Source: Streptomyces natalensis ATCC 27448 | GTDB lineage: Bacteria > Actinomycetota > Actinomycetes > Streptomycetales > Streptomycetaceae | Assembly (NCBI RefSeq): GCF_000935125.1 | Contig: NZ_JRKI01000010.1 | Coordinates: 62,001-126,000 of the forward strand | Direction: 5' to 3' | DNA length: 64,000 nt | Shown here: positions 7,978 through 17,364 of the stretch, one piece after another | Layout: each line of letters begins with the position of its first letter | Position numbering within the stretch: position 1 is the first letter of the stretch | The notes under the pieces: model-generated | Told to the model about the DNA's origin: nothing | Databases searched by the model: none | The model's input: the letters and a program-made list of their open reading frames with translations, nothing else | Translations under genes and position numbers: made by a program

Positions 7978-8193
7978 TTACGTGGCCTGCGGATGCCGGG
8001 GCGTCGCGGCCTCCAGTACGTGCTGGGCCTCGCGCCGGTCCTTGGCACGGGCGCGGTCCTCCAGGACCGATGTCCACGCGTTACGGCGTGCGGTGCGCTG
8101 GCCCCCGCGCAGCAGGACGGCCTCCACGGCACGCAGGGCGCCGGTCACGGAGGGGCGGGGACGGGAGGTGGCGCGAAGCGGCGCGGCCTGCAT
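7978..8193 (-). CDS. Small conserved Streptomyces hypothetical protein
   Basis: The product is 71 residues and begins MQAAPLRATSRPRPSV. GAGGGAG stands nine bases before this ATG; a longer start at 8262 is less well placed. The core NAWTSVLEDRARAKDRREAQ is a motif I associate with short Streptomyces proteins found next to lipA. It is basic, lacks membrane segments and has no known function. The stop lies ten bases before the DUF4191 start, implying an operon. Confidence 0.7.
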   Translation of the reverse strand: MQAAPLRATSRPRPSVTGALRAVEAVLLRGGQRTARRNAWTSVLEDRARAKDRREAQHVLEAATPRHPQAT

Positions 8194-8315
8194 GGTGATG
8201 GACTCCCTCGGGGAGGACGGAGAAGCGATGGCTGCGGAAGCGGTGCGTGCACCCATCGTCACGGAACGGTGTTACCAACGGATGACCTGCTGGTCAAACA
8301 CCTATGAAACGTTGA

Positions 8316-8356
8316 CGCGGCCCGCACGTCCCCGACTAGGGGCAGTGCGGGCCGCG
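8316..8356 (-). terminator. Hairpin terminator after lipA
   Basis: A 12-bp stem (8316-8327 with 8345-8356) is extended by a CCCC/GGGG inner stem. It lies about 50 bases past the lipA stop. Confidence 0.85.
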
Positions 8357-8403
8357 TCCCTTCAGCATGTGCCACGATTCACAAGACGGCGCGCCGGAGC
8401 GAC

Positions 8404-9354
8404 TCAAACCGCCTGACTGGACGCCTCGACCTCGCGCCGCTCGATGGCCTGCTGGTAGAGGCGGCCGGCGCGGTAGGAGGAGCGGACCAGCGGGCCGGAC
8501 ATGACGCCGGCGTAGCCGATCTCCTCGGCCTCCTCCTTGAGCTCCACGAACTCGGCCGGCTTGACCCAGCGCTCGATCGGGTGGTGGCGCACGGAGGGCC
8601 GCAGGTACTGGGTGATCGTGATCAGCTCGCAGCCCGCGTCGTGGAGGTCCTGGAGCGCCTGGCTGATCTCCTCGCGCTCCTCGCCCATGCCCAGGATCAG
8701 GTTGGACTTGGTCACCAGACCGGCCTCGCGGGCCTTGGTGATGACCTCCAGCGACCGCTCGTAGCGGAAGCCGGGGCGGATGCGCTTGAAGATGCGGGGG
8801 ACCGTCTCGACGTTGTGGGCCAGCACCTCCGGGCGGGAGGAGAAGACCTCGGCCAGCTGCTCGGGGACCGCGTTGAAGTCGGGGATCAGCAGCTCGACGC
8901 CGGTCTCGGGCATCGCGGCGTGGATCTGGCGGACCGTCTCGGCATAGAGCCAGGCGCCGCCGTCCTCCAGGTCGTCGCGGGCGACGCCGGTGATCGTGGC
9001 GTACTTCAGGCCCATGGTCCGGACGGACTCGGCGACCCGGCGGGGCTCGTCGCGGTCCAGCTCCTGCGGCTTGCCGGTGTCGATCTGGCAGAAGTCGCAG
9101 CGGCGGGTGCACTGCTCACCGCCGATGAGGAACGTCGCCTCGCGGTCCTCCCAGCATTCGAAGATGTTGGGACAGCCCGCCTCCTGGCAGACCGTGTGCA
9201 GGCCCTCGCTCTTGACCAGGCTCTGCAGATGGTTGTACTCGGGACCCATTTTCGCCCGGGTCTTGATCCACTCGGGCTTGCGCTCGATGGGGGTCTGGCT
9301 GTTCCGGACCTCCAGGCGCAGCATCTTGCGTCCGTCGGGTGCGACAGCGGACAC
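8404..9354 (-). CDS. lipA: Lipoyl synthase
   Basis: This radical-SAM enzyme inserts two sulfurs into protein-bound octanoyl groups to form lipoate. The 316-residue product starts at a GTG (9354) with AGGGAG upstream. Both Fe-S clusters are visible: the auxiliary cluster Cys56, Cys61 and Cys67 ([12 protein letters not shown]) and the radical-SAM CxxxCxxC at Cys82, Cys86 and Cys89 (CTRRCDFC). The C-terminal region ends in the SSYRAG block with the conserved serine and arginine. lipB lies 144 bases upstream in the same direction, and likely client E2 (21961) is in the same window. Confidence 0.97.
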   Translation of the reverse strand: MSAVAPDGRKMLRLEVRNSQTPIERKPEWIKTRAKMGPEYNHLQSLVKSEGLHTVCQEAGCPNIFECWEDREATFLIGGEQCTRRCDFCQIDTGKPQELDRDEPRRVAESVRTMGLKYATITGVARDDLEDGGAWLYAETVRQIHAAMPETGVELLIPDFNAVPEQLAEVFSSRPEVLAHNVETVPRIFKRIRPGFRYERSLEVITKAREAGLVTKSNLILGMGEEREEISQALQDLHDAGCELITITQYLRPSVRHHPIERWVKPAEFVELKEEAEEIGYAGVMSGPLVRSSYRAGRLYQQAIERREVEASSQAV

Positions 9355-9498
9355 GTCCGGCTCCCTACGACTTCGTTGCTTTGGCGTCCACAAGGGTACG
9401 CCCGAAAATTCGCACGTTTTTACGTGCTGGGGTCAACCCCCTGGGACGGGGGTGCATTCCCGGTGGCCACGCGGGCCGCGGCCCGGCCGAGCCGTCCG

Positions 9499-10314
9499 TC
9501 ACACCGCCCGGGGCAGCAGCTCGGCGCCCTGAAGGACGTCGCGCAGATGCTTCTCGACGACGGGCAGCACCTCGGCGATGGTGACCTCGCGGCCCAGCTC
9601 CCCGGCGAGCGAGGCGACACCGGCGTCCCGGATGCCGCACGGCACGATCTTGTCGAACGAGGTGTTGTCCGGGTTCACGTTCAGCGCGAAGCCGTGCATG
9701 GTGACGCCCTTGGCGACGCGGATGCCGATCGCGGCGAGCTTGCGGTCCTCGCGGCGCTGGCCGGCGTTCGAGGGGGCGTACTCGGGGCCGTTCAACCGCG
9801 GGTCGAACAGCTCGTCCGCCGTGCGCGGGTCGAAGTCCAGCTGGAGACCGCCCAGGGCCGCCCGCTGCTCCACCGGATCGCCCAGCACCCACACCCCGCT
9901 GCGCCCCTCGACCCGGCTGGTCTCCACCCCGAAGTCGGCGCACACCCGGATCAGCGCCTCTTCCAGGCGGCGCACATGGGCGACGACGTCCACCGGGCGG
10001 GGCAGCTTCTGGATCGGGTAGCCGACCAGCTGGCCGGGACCGTGCCAGGTGATCTTGCCGCCGCGGTCCACATCGATGACCGGGGTGCCGTCCAGGGGGC
10101 GCTCGTCCTGCGTGGTGCGCCGGCCCGCGGTGTACACGGGCGGGTGCTCCAGCAGCAGACAGGTGTCCGGGACCTCGTCGGCGAACCGGGCGGCGTGCAC
10201 CCGGCGCTGCTCCTGCCACGCGGTCCCGTACTCCACGGCATCCGCACCGAAACCCAGATGCACAAAGCGCAGCCCCTCGGGTGCGGGGGTCTCCCCCCGA
10301 GAGATCGCAGTCAC
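9499..10314 (-). CDS. lipB: Octanoyl-[ACP]:protein N-octanoyltransferase
   Basis: LipB transfers octanoate from acyl carrier protein to the lipoyl domain of E2 and H proteins, supplying the LipA substrate. The product is 271 residues from a GTG start. Seen are the [13 protein letters not shown] block, [17 protein letters not shown], the lysine in [11 protein letters not shown] and the catalytic cysteine in IVPCGI. Between GVWV and the DRKLAAIG motif is a ~40-residue insertion rich in Asp, Arg and Pro ([17 protein letters not shown] onward), longer than in E. coli LipB; I have seen such an insertion in Streptomyces LipB. It is cotranscribed with lipA or separated by a weak promoter. Confidence 0.96.
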   Translation of the reverse strand: MTAISRGETPAPEGLRFVHLGFGADAVEYGTAWQEQRRVHAARFADEVPDTCLLLEHPPVYTAGRRTTQDERPLDGTPVIDVDRGGKITWHGPGQLVGYPIQKLPRPVDVVAHVRRLEEALIRVCADFGVETSRVEGRSGVWVLGDPVEQRAALGGLQLDFDPRTADELFDPRLNGPEYAPSNAGQRREDRKLAAIGIRVAKGVTMHGFALNVNPDNTSFDKIVPCGIRDAGVASLAGELGREVTIAEVLPVVEKHLRDVLQGAELLPRAV

Positions 10315-10605
10315 GGCAGCTCCTCTGCACTGTCGTCTCCCGCCGCATGGTGTTGCACCGGGAGAGCCCTATCGCGCCCATGCCACTGTACGACCGCCCG
10401 TGGCGCCCGCCGCGGGCGGCCGGTTACGGGCGGCCCGCTGACCATTGGTGTCCTGCTCACACGATCGGATGAACGCGGGGCACAGGCGGTCAGAAAGGCG
10501 CCGAAGGCCGTTACATTCACGCCGTCCCACAAGGGCGAGCAAGTGCCGGACAGGGTGAGCCGAGCCCGGCGGCCAGGCCCGGAAGGCAGGAGACCGGTAA
10601 AGCCG

Positions 10606-12057
10606 ATGACGGAACGACCCCCGCACCACACGCCCAACCGCCAGCTCGCCGCGCTGATCGCCGAAGCGGGGTTCTCCAATGCAGGACTGGCCAGACGAGT
10701 CGATCAGCTCGGCATCGAGCACGGCCTCGACCTGCGCTACGACAAGACGTCGGTGACCCGCTGGCTGCGCGGCCAGCAGCCCCGGGGCACCACCCCCGCG
10801 CTGATCGCCGAGGTGTTCACCCGCCGGCTGGGGCGCCGGCTCTCCGCCCAGGACCTCGGCCTGGACGCCTGTGCGCCGGTGTACGCCGGGCTCGAATTCG
10901 CCGCCAGCCCCGCCGAGGCGGTGGACATCGTCAGCGGCCTGTGGCGCAAGGACTCCGGCAGCCATGCCGAACTGCGCAAGATCGCCTTCACCCCCGCCGG
11001 CCTCGTGGTGCCCAGCCGGGACTGGCTGATCGGCCGCGCCGACGAACGCGTGGCCCGCGGCGAGCCGGCCGGCGACGGGCGGGTGCCCGTCCAGGGCGGC
11101 CGGTCCTCGGTGCCGCGCCAGCGCCGCACCGACCGCGTCGACCGCACCCCGGGCGCCCGGGTCAGCTCCGGTGACATCGCCGCGCTGCGCTCGGTCGGCG
11201 AACTCTTCCGCGCCCTGGACCACGCCTACGGCGGCGGTCACGCCCGCCAGGCGCTGGTGCGCTATCTGGAACACGAACTCGAACCGATGCTGCGCGGCAC
11301 CTACGGGGAGGCCACCGGCCGCCGCCTCTTCGCGGCCGCCGCCGATCTGACCCGGCTGGCCGGCTGGACGTCGTACGACATCGCCGCACACGGTCTGGCG
11401 CAGCGCTACTTCGTGCAGGCGCTGCGGCTGGCCCAGGCGGCCGGCGACCGGGCCTACGGGGCCTACGTCCTGGTGACGATGAGCCGGCAGGCGGTCTATC
11501 TGGGGCACGGCAGGGAGGCCGTCCAGCTCGCCCGGGTCGCCCAGCAGGGGGTCGGCAGCGGCGCGCCGCCGGCCGTCCAGGCGCTGCTGCACTGCGCCGA
11601 GGCACGCGGGCACGGCCTGATGGGCGAGGTGCGGGCGTGCACCGCCGCGCTGGTCCGCGCCGAGCGGGCGCTGGAGGCCGCCCGGCCCGGGGACGAAACC
11701 CCGTACTGGGCGCGGTTCTTCGACGAGGCTCAGCTGGCCGACGAACTGGCGCACTGCCACCGCGACCTCCAGCAGTACCGCGCGGCCTCCCAGCACGCCG
11801 AGCGCTCGCTCCAGCTGCGCCCGGCCGCCTTCGCCCGCAGCCGGCTGTTCTGCCGGGTGGTGCTGGCCAGCGCCCGGCTGGGCCTGGGCGAGCTGGAGCA
11901 GGCCTGCACGCTGGGGGCGGAGGCGGCGCTCCAGGCGTCCGAGATGCGGTCCGTGCGCGCCCTGGAGTACGTACGGGACTTCGAACGCCGCCTGGAGCCG
12001 TACCGCGATGCCGCGGCGGTGCGCGGGTACCGCGACCGGGTCGCCGCCCTGGGGTGA
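10606..12057 (+). CDS. HTH/TPR-type transcriptional regulator
   Basis: The product is 483 residues. The N-terminus (LAALIAEAGFSNAGLARRVD, then TSVTRWLRGQQPRG) is an XRE-like helix-turn-helix. Residues from about 185 onward form alpha-alpha hairpins of the tetratricopeptide type (HGLAQRYFVQALRLAQAAGD, GHGREAVQLARVAQ, YRAASQHAERSLQL). This layout is shared by a Streptomyces family of developmental or antibiotic regulators, NsdA being the best known; I cannot say whether this is the NsdA orthologue. The TPR half probably senses a peptide or protein partner. It is divergent from lipB and converges on the FAD-protein gene with only a 13-base gap. Confidence 0.82.
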   Translation: MTERPPHHTPNRQLAALIAEAGFSNAGLARRVDQLGIEHGLDLRYDKTSVTRWLRGQQPRGTTPALIAEVFTRRLGRRLSAQDLGLDACAPVYAGLEFAASPAEAVDIVSGLWRKDSGSHAELRKIAFTPAGLVVPSRDWLIGRADERVARGEPAGDGRVPVQGGRSSVPRQRRTDRVDRTPGARVSSGDIAALRSVGELFRALDHAYGGGHARQALVRYLEHELEPMLRGTYGEATGRRLFAAAADLTRLAGWTSYDIAAHGLAQRYFVQALRLAQAAGDRAYGAYVLVTMSRQAVYLGHGREAVQLARVAQQGVGSGAPPAVQALLHCAEARGHGLMGEVRACTAALVRAERALEAARPGDETPYWARFFDEAQLADELAHCHRDLQQYRAASQHAERSLQLRPAAFARSRLFCRVVLASARLGLGELEQACTLGAEAALQASEMRSVRALEYVRDFERRLEPYRDAAAVRGYRDRVAALG

Positions 12058-12070
12058 CCCGGTCGCGCCC

Positions 12071-13405
12071 TCAGGCCACCGGGTGCAGGGTGTGCGGTTC
12101 GACGAGGGCCGGCAGGCCGAAGTCCCGCAGCAGGGCGCGGGCGGCCCGGCGGCCCGAGTGCAGCGCCCCCTGGAGCGTGCTGGTGTCCCGGTGGTCGCCG
12201 CACACATACAGCCCGGCCAGCACCCGCACCGGCCGCTGCGGATCGTGCGGTGCGGGCATGGCCGGTACGGCGTACGGGTCGTGGTGGGCGTGCAGCAGGC
12301 GCCAGTCGTCGGTGGCGGCGCCGTAGAGCCGCGCCAGCTGCGGGCGGACGGTCTTGTCCAGGACGGACGCCGGCAGCGAGGCGGCGGGGCCCAGCACGGT
12401 CGTGGTGATCAGCGAATGGCCGGGCGGCGTACGGGACGGGTCGATGGCCCCGGCGGCGTAGGTGTGCGCCACCGGGCCGTCGGTCGGCAGGATCAGCGCG
12501 GTGTCGCGGGACGGGGCGAGGCCGTTGCGGGGGCCCGGGGCGGTGCCCGTGGTGTGGTGCAGCACGGTCATCGGGTGGAAAGCGGGCACCCGCAGCCCCG
12601 GCAGCAGTTCGGCGGCCTCGCGGGCACCGGTCGCCACCAGGACGGCGCGACAGGACAGCGGCCCGTGCTCGGCGGTGGTGACGCCGTTGGTGGCGACGCT
12701 CACGGCGCGCACGGACGTACGGACCGTGCCCTCGGGCAGCGCGGCGGCCAGGAGTTCGGGGACGGACGCGGTGCCGCCGGCCGGCAGGCACAGCCGGCCC
12801 TCCGCGAAGTCGCGCAGCACCCGGGCGGCGCCGCGGCTGGAGCCGCGCAGCCGGGGGTCGCCGGTCAGGGCGGCGAGGAGGGGGCGCAGGAAGGCGTCCT
12901 GGGGGCGCGGGGGGAATCCGGGGATTCCTGACAGAGTGTCAACCACCGGGCGGTCGGCAGCATTTGAGGAGGTTGACGAGGTGCCGCGGTCGCCGGTGCG
13001 GTCCGTGCGGCGGTCCGTACGACGCTCGGTACGGCGCTCGCCGCGGCGGTCGGCGCGCGAGAGGGCGCGCGCCGCGCAGAGTGCGCCCCTTGTGCTCCGG
13101 GGCGAGCTGATGCGCTGCGCCCGCTGGCCGTTGTGCAGGCACAGGCCCGGTGCGAACGGCCGCAGCGCGAGCGCGCCGAGGCCGGGGGTGCGCCGCAGCT
13201 CGGCGACGGAGACCGCCAGCGGGCGGCCGCTGCGGTCCAGCCGGAAGCCGTCGATGTCGTCCGTCGTCGCCCGGCCGCCGATCCGTGGTGCGGCCTCCAG
13301 TACGGCGACCGACACTCCGGCGCCGGTCAGATGGCGGGCGGCGGCGAGCCCGGCCGGGCCGGCTCCCACGATGACGACGTCCACGGTCGATGAGGTACGC
13401 GGCAC
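12071..13405 (-). CDS. FAD-dependent amine-oxidase-like protein
   Basis: The product is 444 residues from a GTG preceded by GGGAGG. Residues 9-40 form a Rossmann FAD site (VVIVGAGPAGLAAARHL), followed by PRIGGRATT, the second flavin contact of the amine oxidase/phytoene desaturase superfamily. The C-terminus has the flavin-closing motif GLYVCGDHRDTSTLQGALHSG. Family members oxidise amines, protoporphyrinogen or carotenoids; the substrate here is unknown. Around residues 118-141 is an Arg/Thr/Asp/Glu repeat (RRTERRTDRRTDRTGDR) encoded by a short tandem DNA repeat, which looks like local slippage in a surface loop. The gene converges on the regulator at its 3' end. Confidence 0.85.
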   Translation of the reverse strand: MPRTSSTVDVVIVGAGPAGLAAARHLTGAGVSVAVLEAAPRIGGRATTDDIDGFRLDRSGRPLAVSVAELRRTPGLGALALRPFAPGLCLHNGQRAQRISSPRSTRGALCAARALSRADRRGERRTERRTDRRTDRTGDRGTSSTSSNAADRPVVDTLSGIPGFPPRPQDAFLRPLLAALTGDPRLRGSSRGAARVLRDFAEGRLCLPAGGTASVPELLAAALPEGTVRTSVRAVSVATNGVTTAEHGPLSCRAVLVATGAREAAELLPGLRVPAFHPMTVLHHTTGTAPGPRNGLAPSRDTALILPTDGPVAHTYAAGAIDPSRTPPGHSLITTTVLGPAASLPASVLDKTVRPQLARLYGAATDDWRLLHAHHDPYAVPAMPAPHDPQRPVRVLAGLYVCGDHRDTSTLQGALHSGRRAARALLRDFGLPALVEPHTLHPVA

Positions 13406-13588
13406 GGTGCCCTCCCGGGGGGTGTGTCCCGGCGTGGTGGCACCGTGTGGTGCCCGGTGCCGCCGTGCGGGATACCGGTGGTCTGTGCCGGGACCTTAGG
13501 GAGGGGGAGGGGGCCGGCGACAGGTCGCGTCCGGGGCGCGTCGGTGCAGGCCGTGCGGCGGCGGCCGGGCCTTGGGGCGTCGTCCCGG

Positions 13589-14473
13589 TTACGCGGCGCG
13601 CACGGCGTCCGCGATCCGCGGGTGGGCGAAGACGAAGCCGGAGTCCAGCAGGCGTCGGGGGATGATGCGCTGGCTGGCCAGGACATCGGTCGCGAACTCG
13701 CCCAGGGCGATGCGCAGTACGGGCGCGGGGACGGTGAACAGGGTGGGGCGGTGCAGGAGTTTGCCCATCACCGCGGTGGCCTCGCGGTTGGTGACGGGCT
13801 CGGGGGCGGTGAGGTTGACCGGTCCGGCGAGGGTTTCGGTGTCGATGAGGTGGCGCAGCGCGGCGATGTGATCGTGGCGCGAAATGAAGCTCCAGTACTG
13901 GCTGCCGTCGCCCAGCCGCCCGCCCAGGCCCAGGCGGAAGAGGGGGAAGAGCCGGCCCCAGGCGCCGCCCGAACGGGCCACGACCAGTCCGGTGCGGGCG
14001 AAGACCGTCCGGATACCGGCGTCCTGGGCCGGCTGCGCGGCCGCCTCCCAGTCGACACAGACGTCCGGCAGGAAGCCCGTACCGGCCGAGGCGGTCTCGT
14101 CCGTCCGCCGGTCGCCGGTGTCGCCGTAGTAGCCGATCGCGCTGCCGCACACCAGGACCCTGGGCGGGTCCGTCATGGCGGCGAGGGCGGCGGCGACGGC
14201 ACTGGTGCCCAGGACGCGGCTGTCGCGGATCTCGCGCTTGTACGCCGCCGTCCAGCGGTGGTCGCCGACGCCCGCGCCCGCGAGGTGGACCAGCGCCTCG
14301 CAGCCCGCGAGGCCGGCCGTGTCCACCTCCTGGCGCCGGGGGTCCCAGCGCACCTCGTCGGGGGCGGCGGCCGGGCGCCGTACGAGGCGGACGACGTCGT
14401 GTCCGTCCGCCCGTAGCGAGCGCACGAGTTCCGTGCCGATGAGACCGGTTGAGCCGGTGATCGCGATGCGCAT
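13589..14473 (-). CDS. TIGR01777-family NAD(P)-binding epimerase-like protein
   Basis: The 294-residue product begins MRIAITGSTGLIGTEL, the glycine-rich NAD(P) motif of extended short-chain dehydrogenases. The family signature includes LVHLAGAGV, YKREIRDSRVLGT, SAIGYYGDTG (the YG-containing active region of TIGR01777 proteins) and the C-terminal DUF1731-type block beginning NLTAPEPVTN. Members resemble cell-division inhibitor SulA-annotated proteins, but that name is not functional; the reaction is unknown. It follows the DUF4240 gene on the same strand at 75 bases. Confidence 0.88.
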   Translation of the reverse strand: MRIAITGSTGLIGTELVRSLRADGHDVVRLVRRPAAAPDEVRWDPRRQEVDTAGLAGCEALVHLAGAGVGDHRWTAAYKREIRDSRVLGTSAVAAALAAMTDPPRVLVCGSAIGYYGDTGDRRTDETASAGTGFLPDVCVDWEAAAQPAQDAGIRTVFARTGLVVARSGGAWGRLFPLFRLGLGGRLGDGSQYWSFISRHDHIAALRHLIDTETLAGPVNLTAPEPVTNREATAVMGKLLHRPTLFTVPAPVLRIALGEFATDVLASQRIIPRRLLDSGFVFAHPRIADAVRAA

Positions 14474-14547
14474 GGGCCCATACTGCCCGCCGGGGCCGGG
14501 GAGGCGGTGCACCCGGGGCTGCGTGCCCGCCCCGTCCGGTGGCGCCG

Positions 14548-15066
14548 CTAGGGCCGGAAACGGCCCCAGAGCCGGGGAAAGCGCTCCGCGAGGGTGTCGT
14601 CATCGTCGAAGTCGAGGTAGGTGCCGAGCGGTTCGCGCGGCGGTGCGGGCAGGCCCAGATCGGGCATGACGATGCCGGTCAGCCGCTCGTACGCCTCGTC
14701 GGCGGCATAGCCCAGCTCCTCCGCGTCGCCGTCCACCTCCTCGTCGAAGTCCGGTACGAGCTCGGCCAGATGGTCCGGATCGTGCAGCGCGCCCTCGAAG
14801 ACCTCGCGGCCCTGGCCGATCAGCCAGCAGCGGAAGTAGTCGAAGGCGTCGTCGCTGGCGCCGTCCAGCATCACCGCGGCCGCGGCCCACAGGTCCCAGG
14901 CGTAGGCCCGGTTGTAGCGGGACTCGAAGTGCCGGGCGAAGTCCGTGACGGCGTCCGGGTCCAGCCCGAGCAGCCGCTCGACCAACGCGTCGGCCTGCTC
15001 CTCGGGGTCGCCCTCGGCCGCCTCGCGGGAGGTGTCGATCAGCTCCCAGAACTCCGTCTCGTCCAT
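14548..15066 (-). CDS. DUF4240 domain protein
   Basis: The product is 172 residues from ATG 15066; a GTG stands immediately before it. The sequence MDETEFWELIDTSREAA, the central AYAWDLWAAAAVML and the FDYFRCWLIGQG segment are the DUF4240 signature. It is acidic (several Asp/Glu runs such as FDEEVDGDAEELG and YLDFDDDDT) and cytoplasmic. DUF4240 proteins are common in Streptomyces and share similarity with WGR/immunity-type proteins, but no activity is established. It lies between the epimerase-like gene and the divergent sigma-like gene. Confidence 0.82.
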   Translation of the reverse strand: MDETEFWELIDTSREAAEGDPEEQADALVERLLGLDPDAVTDFARHFESRYNRAYAWDLWAAAAVMLDGASDDAFDYFRCWLIGQGREVFEGALHDPDHLAELVPDFDEEVDGDAEELGYAADEAYERLTGIVMPDLGLPAPPREPLGTYLDFDDDDTLAERFPRLWGRFRP

Positions 15067-15258
15067 CACCGCTCCAGCATCGTCCCTGGCGGCGCGCCGC
15101 GCACGCGGAGTCCCCCGGATGCTGACAGGTCACGCTCCACAACGGGTGAACTGCCATGGGCCGGCTGGTCCAGTGACCGTCCCACAATTCACTCGTTGGA
15201 AGGCTTGCCGCCCCCATCCGCGGCATTTCCCCCGATACGCGAAGGGCTGTTTCAGGCC

Positions 15259-17226
15259 ATGCCCATGGATGAACGAACCCGCGCCGACATCGAGCGGGCC
15301 GAGGCGGCCCTCGTCGAGCACTATCCACGGCTGGTACGCCTCGGCTATCTCGTCCTGCCGCCGTCGCTGGGCCGCCACCGCAGGGTCCTGGCCGCCCACG
15401 GCCTGGTCCAGCGGGCGCTGCCCCGCCCGGTCCGGCGCCGCCGCAGGCGCGGCGGGCTGCCCGCCCAGCGCGGCCCGGCCCCGTCCGGCTACGACCTGGT
15501 GCGGCTGCGCACCCTGCGGCTGGCCCTGTCGTACGAGGCGCTGCCCGCCCGGCCGCTGCCCCTCGTGCCGTACGTCTGGGGCCTGCGGCTCTTCCCCCGG
15601 GCCGGCGGCGCCGATGAACTCGCCCTGGACCGGGCGCTGTCGGCCGTTCCCGCCCCCGTACGGGCCGCCCTCGGCCTGTGGCACCTGGAGGGGCTCGACC
15701 GGGACGCGGCGCGCGCCGTCCTGGTGGCGGCCGGGGTCGAGGACCCGGATGCGGCACAGCGGGCGGCCACCGCGCTGGACCGGGCCACCGGGGCGGGCGC
15801 CGCGGCGCTGCTGAAATCGGAGGAGTTCGACCCGTGCACCGTACAGACCCGGCCGACGGACCTGCTGCGCCGCCGCCAGCACATGCGGGCGGCAGGGGCC
15901 CTGGCGGCCGCGGCGGCACTCGTCGCGGCGGTGGCCGTGGTGGCGGGCGACGGCGGCGGACCGCCCCGGCGGCAGACCGTCGCCGAGCAGGCGCTGGACC
16001 CGGCCCGGCTGCTGCGCACCCCCAACGAGCAGTGGGCCGACGCCTCCCGGGTGGACTTCACCGCCTGGCCGCCCCGCGGCCGCCAGGCCGGCGACCGGGA
16101 ACTGCTGGGGCGGGCGCTGCGGGTCTGGGCGGCGCCGCCCCCCGGCACCCGGATCACCGCGTCCGCCGGGACCTCCACCAGGCCGCCCGACCAGCCGCCC
16201 CGGCTCCTGTACGCGGGGCTGATCGACAACGTCATGGTGGCGGTCTTCCACGACGGCGACCGGCTGGTGCGCTACGCCGAGCCGGAGGACGCCACCCCCA
16301 CGCTGCACTTCGCACGCGTCGACAACGCGGCGGTGACGAGCGGCGGCGCGCTGGTCATCGGCCGTGGCAACGGCTGGATGCGCTATCTGCTCGCCCCCTG
16401 GATCTCCGGCATCACCACCCGCGATCTGCTCGCGCCCGACGCCCCGGAACGCGGGCTGCACATCGCCCCGGACGGCGTCACCGACCGCATCCCGACCCCG
16501 CCCGAGAGCGGCGGCGCCTGCGGTAGCTGGCCGGTGGCCCGGCTGCACACCTCGGCGCGGATCGGGCAGCCCCGCGGCTTCCTGGTGAGCGATCTGGGCG
16601 ACCTGGCGCCGGTGCATCTGATGTATGGCGAGGCGGGGGCAGGGGCCGGGGCGCCTGGGAGCGAGGTGGCTGGTGGCGATGCGGCCGGTTTCGGCGGGCC
16701 CGGTTCCGGCGAGGTGGCCGGCGCGCCCGCGCTGCACAGCTGGGCCCGTACGGCCTGCTCGCTACGGGCGCTGCGGGGCGCCGGCGTACGGACCGTCAAC
16801 AACTGGGCGTACGCCCGGCAGAGCCTCCCGGAGGGTGGCGGCACCGTCACCTGGGTCTGCACCCGTGCCGACACCTGGCGAGGACCGGGCCGGGTCACCG
16901 TACAGTTCCAGCCACCCGCCGCCCGGCCGACGGACCCCGGGCGGCCCGTCGGCGGGGCCCTGAACACCGCCCGTTGCGGCCGCTTCGGGCGCCCGGTGGT
17001 CGGCGACGTTCACTGGCAGGCGAAGTCCGGGAAGTGGTACCTGCTCGCGGCGGGCAGCCCCGGCGTCACCGGCCTCGACGCCACAGGCGCCGTACGGACC
17101 ACCACCACGTCCCCCACCCTCGCCGTACCGGCTCCCCAGGCCGCCGCCCCGGCCGAGGTCTGGGGACGGCTGGGGGACGGGGCAAAGGTGGGGGCTGTGG
17201 GCCAGGTCGGGCCGTCGGGGGCGTGA
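15259..17226 (+). CDS. Degenerate sigma-factor-like membrane protein
   Basis: The product is 655 residues; ATG 15265 is an equally good start. The first ~190 residues follow an ECF sigma layout: EHYPRLVRLGYLVLPPSLGR resembles region 2 and ALSAVPAPVRAALGLWHLEGLDRDAARAVL resembles region 4, but DNA contacts look eroded. A transmembrane helix (about residues 217-236, Ala/Val-rich) leads to a ~420-residue extracytoplasmic part with paired cysteines and a Gly/Ala-rich linker near 455-495. Such N-terminal sigma-like/C-terminal sensor proteins occur in Streptomyces; function is unproven. The topology suggests a signal-sensing role at the membrane. Confidence 0.72.
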   Translation: MPMDERTRADIERAEAALVEHYPRLVRLGYLVLPPSLGRHRRVLAAHGLVQRALPRPVRRRRRRGGLPAQRGPAPSGYDLVRLRTLRLALSYEALPARPLPLVPYVWGLRLFPRAGGADELALDRALSAVPAPVRAALGLWHLEGLDRDAARAVLVAAGVEDPDAAQRAATALDRATGAGAAALLKSEEFDPCTVQTRPTDLLRRRQHMRAAGALAAAAALVAAVAVVAGDGGGPPRRQTVAEQALDPARLLRTPNEQWADASRVDFTAWPPRGRQAGDRELLGRALRVWAAPPPGTRITASAGTSTRPPDQPPRLLYAGLIDNVMVAVFHDGDRLVRYAEPEDATPTLHFARVDNAAVTSGGALVIGRGNGWMRYLLAPWISGITTRDLLAPDAPERGLHIAPDGVTDRIPTPPESGGACGSWPVARLHTSARIGQPRGFLVSDLGDLAPVHLMYGEAGAGAGAPGSEVAGGDAAGFGGPGSGEVAGAPALHSWARTACSLRALRGAGVRTVNNWAYARQSLPEGGGTVTWVCTRADTWRGPGRVTVQFQPPAARPTDPGRPVGGALNTARCGRFGRPVVGDVHWQAKSGKWYLLAAGSPGVTGLDATGAVRTTTTSPTLAVPAPQAAAPAEVWGRLGDGAKVGAVGQVGPSGA

Positions 17227-17364
17227 GGGCCGGGCAGATGACGTGATGCCGCAGCGGAATCCGGACGGAGGGTGTCTGGATTCGCTGTCAGGGTCGCGGC
17301 GTACGCGGAAGTACGGCGGTGTGGCACCGCGGGGTGCCACGGGCGCCCGAGGACGAGGAGCGGC

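Noticed and set aside
10268..10305. Fifth copy of the dispersed palindrome at the lipB start
   Set aside because: GGGGGTCTCCCCCC is similar but encodes normal LipB N-terminal residues, and the family centre is missing.
8581..10605. Plus-strand frame joined to the regulator gene upstream
   Set aside because: It runs antisense to lipA and lipB and only opens into the regulator by chance; the regulator starts at 10606.
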